Source: Pseudomonadota bacterium (GTDB lineage Bacteria; Pseudomonadota; Alphaproteobacteria; Reyranellales; Reyranellaceae). From it: a DNA stretch of 6,037 bases. This document shows, piece after piece, positions 1-5,239 of the stretch. Each line of letters starts with the position of its first letter. Positions within the stretch are counted from its first letter, which is position 1. The position numbers and the translations under genes were made by a program. Where the stretch lies: contig JAEZHS010000325.1 of the NCBI GenBank assembly GCA_023436825.1, positions 1 through 6,037 on the forward strand. Direction: 5' to 3'. The notes beneath the pieces are model-generated. The model searched no databases and was not told the origin of the DNA. It saw only the letters and a list, made by a program, of their open reading frames with translations.

Positions 1-1177
1 ACGCCAGGCAGAGCGCGGCGCCGGCCAGGATGGCGCCGGCATAGGAACCGAAGAAGTCGTAGGCGTAGCCCGCCACCGGCGAGCCCAGCAGGGCGCCGAA
101 GGCGACGCCGCTGTAGAGCGCGCCGATGATCGAACCCAGGGCCTTGCCGCCGAAATAGTCGGCGGCGAGCGAGGGGGCGATGGCGACGAAGCCGCCGTAG
201 AAGGCGCCGAACGCCAGGGCGAAGACGATCAACGCCACCGCGCTGGTCGACATCGACCACACGACCAGCATGACGGCGGCGCCGACATACATCAGGCCGA
301 ACGAGTGCTTGCGGCCGAGCCAATTGGTGATGCTGGCGAACAGGAAGCGGCCGACCGTGCTGCCCACGCCGAGGAGGACGATCAGCAGCACGCCGAAGGC
401 TTCGCCCAGGCCGACGTCCTTGGCGTAGGGCGCGAGATGGACGAACGGCGCGAACAGGCCGAACGACATCAGAAGCGCGCCGACATAGATCGACCAGAAT
501 GGCCCTGACCGTACCGCCTCGCCGAGCGGCAGGCCGGCCGGCATCGTGCTTGCGCCCGAAGGGTGTGGCGGGTCGCCGTCCGGCGTGAGGCCGTAGCGTT
601 CGGGCGCCGGCCGAACCAGTGCGCCGGAAACGACGGCGCCCAGCACGGTGAGGGCGGCGAGCACGAGATAGGTGTGACGCCAGCCGAGATGGGCAATCAA
701 CTGATGGGCCAGCGGCGCTCCGATCAGCGTGCCGACGCCGATGCCCGCGACGGCGATGCCGCTCGCGGTGCCGCGGCCACGCACGAACCAGCGCTGTACG
801 GCGGCCACGCTCGGCACGTAGCTGAGACCGATGCCCACGCCGACGCCCAGCCCGTAGCCGGCATAGATCTGCCACAGGCTGGTCGCCTGCGCGGCGGCGA
901 CCAGGCCGACGGCGATCAGCAGCAGCCCGCCGACCACGACGGGCCTGGGGCCGGTCCGGTCCGCGATGAGGCCGGCTGGGAAGCCCAGCAGGAAGTAGAG
1001 GAAGGCCGAGATCGAGAAGACCAGCGCGGTCTCGCCGCGCCGCGCGCCGAACTCGCTTTCCAGCGCGCTGAAGAAGGCGGCGAAGGAGTAGGCGACGGCA
1101 TAGCCGGTCATCATGCAGAGGAAGGCGCCGGTGACCACCCACCAGCCGGGAAAGACGCTTCGCTTGGTCTGGGTCAT
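1..1177 (-). CDS. MFS transporter, OFA/monocarboxylate-type (C-terminus cut off by window edge)
   Basis: Inner-membrane secondary transporter of the major facilitator superfamily; the substrate cannot be read from sequence, but the overall look (FPGWWVV start, RWF-x-RGRG-x-A-x-GI around residues 129-141) resembles OFA/monocarboxylate-type carriers of proteobacteria. I translated 392 codons of uninterrupted reverse strand. MFS motif A is clear at residues 69-78 (G-LIA-DR-TG-P-R), with a degenerate second copy near 285-291 (NWLGRKH) opening the second half. The hydrophilic loop between the two six-helix halves is about residues 189-225 (PERYGLTPDGD). The last readable residues lie in what should be helix 12, so only a short tail is missing. 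The start at 1177 is set by an in-frame TAG four codons upstream (1187-1189). No convincing Shine-Dalgarno precedes it. It lies downstream of ppk2 on the same strand, but two inverted repeats separate them, so independent expression is likely. Confidence 0.9.
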   Translation of the reverse strand, partial: MTQTKRSVFPGWWVVTGAFLCMMTGYAVAYSFAAFFSALESEFGARRGETALVFSISAFLYFLLGFPAGLIADRTGPRPVVVGGLLLIAVGLVAAAQATSLWQIYAGYGLGVGVGIGLSYVPSVAAVQRWFVRGRGTASGIAVAGIGVGTLIGAPLAHQLIAHLGWRHTYLVLAALTVLGAVVSGALVRPAPERYGLTPDGDPPHPSGASTMPAGLPLGEAVRSGPFWSIYVGALLMSFGLFAPFVHLAPYAKDVGLGEAFGVLLIVLLGVGSTVGRFLFASITNWLGRKHSFGLMYVGAAVMLVVWSMSTSAVALIVFALAFGAFYGGFVAIAPSLAADYFGGKALGSIIGALYSGVAFGALLGSPVAGYAYDFFGSYAGAILAGAALCLA

Positions 1178-1220
1178 GCGGGAAAGCTAGGGAGCAGGGG
1201 AGCGGTGGGCCACGGCCGAT

Positions 1221-1240
1221 AGTTCGGCAGATTCCGAACT
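1221..1240. promoter_or_regulatory. Perfect 7-base inverted repeat upstream of the MFS gene (possible operator)
   Basis: AGTTCGG (1221-1227) and CCGAACT (1234-1240) are exact reverse complements separated by six bases. The dyad is centred about 53 bases upstream of the MFS start codon, where a promoter or operator would be expected. Its size and spacing suit a dimeric regulator, but it could equally be the second stem-loop of a tandem terminator behind ppk2, since it abuts the hairpin at 1241-1280. No regulator gene in the window pairs with it. Confidence 0.45.
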
Positions 1241-1280
1241 GTCATCGGACCGCGGGCCTCCAGGCCCGCGGCCTGATGAC
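1241..1280. terminator. Strong stem-loop in the ppk2-MFS gap; possible terminator of ppk2
   Basis: The core is a perfect 9-base G/C stem (1250-1258 with 1263-1271) and a four-base loop TCCA. After one mismatch and a G-T pair, the outer arms continue: GTCATC (1241-1246) pairs with GATGAC (1275-1280). On the minus strand the structure begins 12 bases after the ppk2 stop, the right place for a terminator. No T-run follows it on either strand, so it is not a canonical intrinsic terminator; it may stabilise the mRNA end, terminate imperfectly, or be an intergenic palindromic repeat. Its core recurs at the right end of the window. Confidence 0.55.
1246..1269 (+). repeat. Dispersed palindromic repeat, copy 1
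   Basis: This 24-base element, beginning CGGACCGCGG and ending AGGCCCGC, recurs at 5980-6003 in the same orientation with a single difference (G here, A there at 1255/5989). Here the palindrome is perfect. It starts 22 bases beyond the ppk2 stop codon. Two near-identical G+C-rich palindromes, each just past a gene end in a 6 kb window, suggest a genome-wide intergenic repeat family or a shared terminator type. Confidence 0.6.
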
Positions 1281-1291
1281 GCCTGATCCCA

Positions 1292-2110
1292 TCAATGATG
1301 CTTGTTGTTCTTCTTGTCGCCGGGCTTCCAGCCCCACAGCTTGTCGGCAGCTTCGGCGATCCTGGGATCGAGCGGCTGCTGGAGGTCGTCGAGGCCCTTG
1401 CCGACGATGTCGTCGACGATGTTCAGGCCCCTGAGACGGGCGCGCATCTTGTTGTCGGAGGCAATCACATGCCAGGGCGCGCAGTCGGTGTCGGTGCGTT
1501 CCAGCATGTCGTCGTAGGCCTCGATATACTCCTTGCGCTTGGCGATGTTGCGGAAATCCTCCAGGCCGATCTTGTAGTGCTTATGAGGATCGTCGAGTCG
1601 CGCGATCATGCGCTGCTTCTGCTCCTTCTCGCTGACATGGACCATGAGCTTGACGATGCGCACGCCGTCATCGGCGAGCTGGCGCTCGAACTCGTTGATC
1701 TCGCGATAGGCCCGCTTCCAGCTGTCCTTGCTGCAAAAACCCTCGATGCGCTCGACCAGCACGCGGCCGTACCAGGTGCGGTCGAAGATCGCCCAGTTGC
1801 CCGGCGCCGGCAGGCGGTCCCAGAAGCGCCAGAGGTAATGGCGGCCCTGCTCCTCGGGCGTCGGCGCGCCGATGCGATAGACTTGGACCGATTTCGGCTC
1901 GAGCCCGCTGACGATGCGCTCGATCAGGCCGCCCTTGCCGGCAGCATCCCAGCCGTCGATGCCGATCACGACGCGGCCGCCGGTGCGCAGGCTGTGGATC
2001 TGCAGGTCGAGCAGCCGGTGCTGGAGCTCTTCAAGCTTGTCTTCGTAGTCGTCCTTGTCGATCGGATCGTCGTCCATCTCGATCTTGTCGAGACTCGGCC
2101 ATTTGCCCAT
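1292..2110 (-). CDS. ppk2: Polyphosphate kinase 2 family protein (class II-like, single domain)
   Basis: Cytoplasmic enzyme that transfers phosphate between inorganic polyphosphate and nucleotides. The 272-residue protein shows the P-loop of the PPK2 family at residues 50-61 (GIDGWDAAGKGG, K59), a Walker B region at 109-120 (FDRTWYGRVLVE, D110 and R111), and the lid module at about 167-187 with R167, R171, D174, P175, K177 and K180. GWDAAGKGG together with DRTWYGRVLVERIEGF is the signature I associate with class II PPK2 (polyphosphate:AMP phosphotransferase, making ADP); class I normally has GRDAAGKGG and SWYNRAGVE. Well-studied class II enzymes are double-domain proteins of about 500 residues; this one is a single catalytic unit. 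The N-terminus (8-35) is acidic and the tail ends lysine- and histidine-rich (KKNNKHH). The start is supported by GGAGG five bases upstream. It is divergent from the MCE transporter operon. The preferred nucleotide substrate is inference. Confidence 0.93.
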   Translation of the reverse strand: MGKWPSLDKIEMDDDPIDKDDYEDKLEELQHRLLDLQIHSLRTGGRVVIGIDGWDAAGKGGLIERIVSGLEPKSVQVYRIGAPTPEEQGRHYLWRFWDRLPAPGNWAIFDRTWYGRVLVERIEGFCSKDSWKRAYREINEFERQLADDGVRIVKLMVHVSEKEQKQRMIARLDDPHKHYKIGLEDFRNIAKRKEYIEAYDDMLERTDTDCAPWHVIASDNKMRARLRGLNIVDDIVGKGLDDLQQPLDPRIAEAADKLWGWKPGDKKNNKHH

Positions 2111-2115
2111 CGGTT

Positions 2116-2120
2116 CCTCC
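2116..2120 (-). promoter_or_regulatory. Shine-Dalgarno of ppk2
   Basis: Read on the minus strand, GGAGG sits five bases before the ATG at 2110. This is the clearest ribosome binding site in the window and fixes the ppk2 start; the other genes lack one of comparable quality. Confidence 0.75.
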
Positions 2121-2132
2121 GGTGGCGGATCG

Positions 2133-2143
2133 TGACAGCGCCA
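2133..2143 (+). repeat. 11-base direct repeat in divergent promoter region, copy 1
   Basis: TGACAGCGCCA here is repeated exactly at 2175-2185, 42 bases away (about four helical turns). Both copies lie between the divergent ppk2 and mlaE starts, so they are candidate binding sites for one regulator acting on both promoters. A chance duplication in a short G+C-rich spacer is the alternative. Confidence 0.45.
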
Positions 2144-2173
2144 GCGGCGGGATGCAATTCGCCTGGAGATTGA

Positions 2174-2203
2174 TTGACAGCGCCAAGCGTCACGACGACT
2201 AAT
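2174..2203 (+). promoter_or_regulatory. Candidate sigma-70 promoter of the MCE transporter operon
   Basis: TTGACA at 2174-2179 is a perfect -35 hexamer. With an 18-base spacer the -10 would be ACTAAT (2198-2203), matching four of six TATAAT positions. Transcription would then begin about 2210-2212, essentially on the mlaE ATG, implying a leaderless or nearly leaderless message. That fits the lack of any Shine-Dalgarno before that ATG. The -10 is weak, so the call is moderate. Confidence 0.4.
2175..2185 (+). repeat. 11-base direct repeat in divergent promoter region, copy 2
   Basis: Exact second copy of TGACAGCGCCA (first at 2133-2143). It overlaps all but the first base of the candidate -35 box TTGACA, so a protein bound here would compete with or contact RNA polymerase. 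Confidence 0.45.
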
Positions 2204-2208
2204 CGTCG
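2193..2208. promoter_or_regulatory. 6-base dyad overlapping the putative -10 of the MCE operon
   Basis: CGACGA (2193-2198) and TCGTCG (2203-2208) are perfect reverse complements around CTAA. The dyad covers the candidate -10 box and ends three bases before the mlaE ATG. It could be a repressor site, or a small hairpin in any longer transcript that would mask the start. It is short, so chance is possible. Confidence 0.35.
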
Positions 2209-2211
2209 CCG

Positions 2212-3336
2212 ATGGCCGACGCTCAACCCACGATTCGCTACACCCAGCGCGCAGGAAAACCCGTCATCGAGGTCGCCGGCACATGGACGGTGTTCAGCCT
2301 GCGCGGCATCCGCCGCATGGCCGAGAAAGCCCTGCAGGCGGCGGGCGCCGGCAAGGCCGACCGCATCGTCGACGCCAAGAAGGTCGAACGGCTCGATACC
2401 GCCGGCGCGCTCGAGATCCTGATGCTGGCCGGCGGGCCGGACACCCAGATCGAGACCGCCGATAAGGCGCATGCCGACCTGTTCAAGGTCGTGCAGGACA
2501 ACATGTGCGAGGCGCCGCCCGAGCGCCAACCGAGCTGGTTCGCCCATTGGCTGGAGGAGATCGGACGCAACACCGTCCATCTCTACCAACAGGGCGTGAA
2601 CCTCGCCTCGTTCTTCGGCGAGATCCTCGTTACCTTCGTCGAGGCCTGCCTGCACCCCAAACGCTTCCGCCCGAACGCGGTCGTGCAACAGATGTACGAG
2701 GTGTGGATCCGTGCCCTGGTGATTGTGGGCGTGCTCACCTTCCTGATCGGCGTCGTGATCGCCTATCAGGGCGTTCAGCAGCTCAAGCAGTTCGGTGCGG
2801 AGACCTTCACCGTCGAGGCCGTCGGCATCGGCATGTTCCGCGAGCTCGGCGTGCTGCTCACCGCCATCATCGTCGCCGGCCGCTCGGGCAGCGCCTTCAC
2901 CGCCCAGATCGGCACCATGCAGGTCAACCAGGAGGTCGACGCCATGCGCACGATCGGGCTGAACCCGATCGAATGGCTGGTCCTGCCGCGCATCTCGGCC
3001 CTGGTCATCTCCATGCCGTTGCTCGCCTTCTGGGGCGACATGACCGGGTTGCTGGGCGGGGCAGTCGCCTGCACCATCTATCTCGACTTCACGTTCGTCC
3101 AGTTCTTCGAGCGGCTGCGCGACACGGTTGGGCCGTGGCACTTCTATGTCGGCATGATCAAGGCGCCGGTGTTCGGCGCGGTGATCGCCATCATCGGCTG
3201 TTTCGAGGGTCTGCAGGTGAGGGGCAGCGCCGAGAGCGTCGGCCAGCTCACGACCAAATCGGTGGTCGAATCGATCTTCTGCGTGATCGTGCTCGACGCG
3301 ATATTCTCGATCATCTTCCTGCTGGCGAACGTGTGA
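2212..3336 (+). CDS. mlaE: MCE/Mla-type ABC transporter permease with fused N-terminal STAS domain (MlaB-MlaE)
   Basis: Inner-membrane permease of an MCE-family lipid or hydrophobic-compound transporter. The 374-residue protein has two parts. Residues 1-95 or so form a soluble STAS domain whose LDTAGAL (61-67) matches the D-S/T-x-G loop of SpoIIAA/MlaB proteins. After a linker, residues 110-374 form the MlaE/YrbE permease, with helices near 166-186, 210-223, 255-280, 315-335 and 350-372. The family hallmark AGRSGSAFTAQIGTM is at 222-236, followed by E241, D243 and A244, the region expected to contact the ATPase. In E. coli the STAS subunit MlaB is a separate protein bound to MlaF; here it is fused to the permease. 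An in-frame TAA at 2200-2202 excludes a longer protein, and this is the first ATG after it; no Shine-Dalgarno precedes it. It is first in a four-gene operon, and its stop overlaps the ATPase start by one base. Equivalent to LinK of sphingomonads. Confidence 0.93.
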   Translation: MADAQPTIRYTQRAGKPVIEVAGTWTVFSLRGIRRMAEKALQAAGAGKADRIVDAKKVERLDTAGALEILMLAGGPDTQIETADKAHADLFKVVQDNMCEAPPERQPSWFAHWLEEIGRNTVHLYQQGVNLASFFGEILVTFVEACLHPKRFRPNAVVQQMYEVWIRALVIVGVLTFLIGVVIAYQGVQQLKQFGAETFTVEAVGIGMFRELGVLLTAIIVAGRSGSAFTAQIGTMQVNQEVDAMRTIGLNPIEWLVLPRISALVISMPLLAFWGDMTGLLGGAVACTIYLDFTFVQFFERLRDTVGPWHFYVGMIKAPVFGAVIAIIGCFEGLQVRGSAESVGQLTTKSVVESIFCVIVLDAIFSIIFLLANV

Positions 3337-4193
3337 TGGCCGATACCGCCACCCCAGCGAAGGAACGGGGCGAGAAGCCCCCGCCGCCCAAGCTCCTGGA
3401 AGGCGGGCAGCTCGTCGATCACCGCGACGGCCGCGACATCGTGCTGAAGCTGCGCGGCGTGCGCACGCAGTTCGGCGACAACATCATCCACGACAATCTC
3501 GATTTCGACGTATTTCGTGGCGAGATTGTCGGCCTGGTCGGGGGGTCGGGAACGGGCAAGTCCGTGCTGCTGCGCACCATCATCGGCCTCAATCGGCACA
3601 CCAAGGGCACCATCGAGATGTTGGGCGTCGATACCGCCACCCTGCACGGCCAGGCCGAGCGCGCCATGCAGGCGCGCACCGGCGTGCAGTTCCAGGACGG
3701 CGCGCTGTTTTCCTCATTGAGCGTCACCGAGAACATCATCGTTCCGGTTCGCGAGCATGTCGGCCTGGAAGAGCAGACGATGCGAGACATCGCAGCGCTC
3801 AAGGTCGCGATGGTTGGGTTGCCGCCGGACGCCGGCGACAAGAAGCCGTCGGAGCTTTCCGGCGGCATGCGCAAACGCGCCAGCCTCGCCCGCGCCCTGG
3901 CGCTCGACCCGGACGTGCTGTTCCTCGACGAGCCGACGGCCGGTCTCGACCCGATCGGCGCGACGCACTACGACGAACTGGTCAAGGGGTTGAACGAGAG
4001 CCTCGGGGTCACGATTCTGATGGTGACGCACGACCTGGATAGCCTTTATGCAGCTTGTGATCGTATTGCTGTGCTGCTCGACAAGCGCGTCGTGGTAGGT
4101 ACCATAGACGAGTTGCTGAATTTCGATCATCCCTGGGTCCAGGAATACTTCCGTGGACCGCGCGGACGAGCGGCGGCGAAGCAACAGGAGTAG
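3336..4193 (+). CDS. mlaF: MCE/Mla-type ABC transporter ATP-binding protein
   Basis: Cytoplasmic ATPase that powers the MlaE-type permease. In the 285-residue protein I see Walker A GGSGTGKS at 69-76 (K75), a Q-loop around Q120 in VQFQDGALF, the signature LSGGM at 174-178 followed by RKR, Walker B VLFLDE at 194-199 with catalytic E199, the D-loop AGLDP at 202-206 and the H-loop histidine H232. FQDGALFSSLSV and LSGGMRKR are characteristic of the MlaF/Ttg2A/Mkl subgroup rather than generic importers. The open frame extends upstream to 2505, but that part overlaps mlaE in another frame and reads as arginine- and histidine-rich shadow; the ATG at 3336 shares its first base with the mlaE TGA, implying translational coupling. 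Residues 1-30 are a charged, proline-rich extension (KPPPPK). Codons about 237-245 form an unusual A/T-ending run. Equivalent to LinL. Confidence 0.95.
   Translation: MADTATPAKERGEKPPPPKLLEGGQLVDHRDGRDIVLKLRGVRTQFGDNIIHDNLDFDVFRGEIVGLVGGSGTGKSVLLRTIIGLNRHTKGTIEMLGVDTATLHGQAERAMQARTGVQFQDGALFSSLSVTENIIVPVREHVGLEEQTMRDIAALKVAMVGLPPDAGDKKPSELSGGMRKRASLARALALDPDVLFLDEPTAGLDPIGATHYDELVKGLNESLGVTILMVTHDLDSLYAACDRIAVLLDKRVVVGTIDELLNFDHPWVQEYFRGPRGRAAAKQQE
4044..4070 (+). other. Run of nine A/T-ending codons within mlaF
   Basis: Nine consecutive in-frame codons (CTT TAT GCA GCT TGT GAT CGT ATT GCT) end in A or T, preceded by GAT and AGC, in a gene that otherwise strongly prefers G/C endings. The surrounding stretch to about 4135 also carries GTA, GGT, ATA, AAT, GAT and CAT. 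It falls just after the H-loop. The reading frame and protein family match are undisturbed. Confidence 0.6.
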
Positions 4194-4204
4194 AGCAGCG
4201 GCAA

Positions 4205-5239
4205 ATGGAAAGAAGATCGCCCTATGTGCTGATCGGCGCGGCGATGATCCTGTTCATTGCCGCCGTCGCGGGCTTCGTCATCTGGAAGCTGCGCGCAGGT
4301 GACCGCACGGCCTACGCTTACTATGACATCCTGTTCTCGGGTGACGTGCAGGGGCTCACCACCGATTCGCCGGTGTTCTATCGCGGCCTGCGCGTCGGCC
4401 GCGTTGCCAACATCCAGCTCACCTCGCGCGTCGATACCCAGCGCTCGACGGGGCGCGAGCGGCTCAGCGAGAAGATCGAGGTCACGGTCGCGGTCGACTG
4501 GAACATTGACATCCGCGAACGCTCTTACGCGGTGTTCGAGAAGCCGTTCATCGCCGGCGCGCCGTTCATCCAGATCGTCGGCCGCCTCGACGTCGACCAG
4601 ATCAAGCCCAAGAGAAGGGCGGGCGACAGGCCTTACCCCGAGATCCGCGAGGGCGCCTCGTTCCTGCAGGCGACATCGACCTCGGCGCAGGAGCTCCTGA
4701 CCAAGGCCGGCGTCACGGTCGACCGGCTGAACGAGCTCCTGAGCCCTGACAATGTCGGCGCGATCGCCGATTCGCTGCGCAACATCCAGACGCTGACCAC
4801 GGCCTTCGCCAAGCAGGACGCCGCGATTCAGTCGACGCTCGCCGAGCTGCCGATCGCCATCGCCGAGTTCCGCAAGACCTTCGACAAGGTCAACACCCTG
4901 ACCGATTCGCTGAACGTGCTCGCGCTGGAACTCGGGCCGCAGGACGCCGCCAGCAGGAAGGCGCTGGCCGGCAAGGAGCCGAGCGAGCTTTCCAAGACCC
5001 TTACCGAAGCGCGCGTGGCGCTCAAGAACATCGACAACGCGGCGGGGCAGCTCGGCAAGCTGGTCGGTGACAGCAAGGGACCGGTCAAGAACTTCACCGA
5101 GACCGGGCTCAACGAGCTGTCGATGACCATCCGCGAGCTGCGGCAGCTCACCGCCAACCTGAACGTCATCGCCACGAGGCTCGAACGGGATCCGTCGGGC
5201 TTCGTATTCAGCGGCAAGCAAGGATACACGCCCAAATGA
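4205..5239 (+). CDS. mlaD: MCE-domain substrate-binding protein, MlaD/LinM-like, with long helical C-terminus
   Basis: Periplasmic, inner-membrane-anchored component that receives hydrophobic substrate at the transporter's periplasmic face. The 344-residue protein opens with a short basic segment (MERRSPY) and one membrane helix at about 8-29, with no cleavage site, so it is a signal anchor. A single MCE domain spans about 38-125 (FSGDVQGLTTDSPVFYRGLRVGRV at its start; APFIQIVGRLD at its end). Residues 145-330 are rich in regularly spaced leucine, isoleucine and alanine with charged residues between, predicted helical and coiled-coil-like. E. coli MlaD is about 183 residues, so the tail is far longer and recalls the helical needles of PqiB or mycobacterial Mce proteins. 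It starts 11 bases after mlaF; AGGAG at 4186-4190 is rather distant (14 bases) for a good ribosome site. Its stop overlaps the lipoprotein start. Confidence 0.92.
   Translation: MERRSPYVLIGAAMILFIAAVAGFVIWKLRAGDRTAYAYYDILFSGDVQGLTTDSPVFYRGLRVGRVANIQLTSRVDTQRSTGRERLSEKIEVTVAVDWNIDIRERSYAVFEKPFIAGAPFIQIVGRLDVDQIKPKRRAGDRPYPEIREGASFLQATSTSAQELLTKAGVTVDRLNELLSPDNVGAIADSLRNIQTLTTAFAKQDAAIQSTLAELPIAIAEFRKTFDKVNTLTDSLNVLALELGPQDAASRKALAGKEPSELSKTLTEARVALKNIDNAAGQLGKLVGDSKGPVKNFTETGLNELSMTIRELRQLTANLNVIATRLERDPSGFVFSGKQGYTPK

Noticed and set aside
563..1222. 219-codon open frame on the plus strand, antisense to the MFS gene
   Set aside because: The product is His/Asp/Gly/Gln-rich and has no domain, while the opposite strand gives a complete MFS pattern including motif A.
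1221..1240. LexA (SOS) box
   Set aside because: The alphaproteobacterial LexA site is a direct repeat of GTTC with a seven-base spacer. Here the halves are inverted (GTTCGG and CCGAAC), so it does not fit.
1241..1280. Canonical Rho-independent terminator
   Set aside because: The stem is strong, but no run of T follows on either strand, so I kept it only as a terminator-like or repeat element.
1295..2173. 292-codon open frame on the plus strand, antisense to ppk2
   Set aside because: It mirrors ppk2, which has unmistakable PPK2 motifs and a good Shine-Dalgarno. The antisense product is a low-complexity Val/Leu/Ala/Asp sequence with no recognisable domain, as expected opposite a G+C-rich gene.
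1966..3141. 391-codon open frame on the minus strand spanning the divergent intergenic region and most of mlaE
   Set aside because: It overlaps both the ppk2 5' end and mlaE antisense, and its product is Asp/Gly/Ala/His-rich with no domain. It is a shadow of third-position G/C bias.
2505..3335. Upstream extension of the mlaF frame to an ATG at 2505
   Set aside because: This part lies inside mlaE in another frame and reads as Arg/Pro/His-rich shadow. The family start is the overlapping ATG at 3336.
4127..5221. 364-codon open frame on the minus strand, antisense to mlaD
   Set aside because: Low-complexity Arg/Asp/Leu/Gly product, no ribosome site or domain; the sense strand encodes a clear MCE protein.
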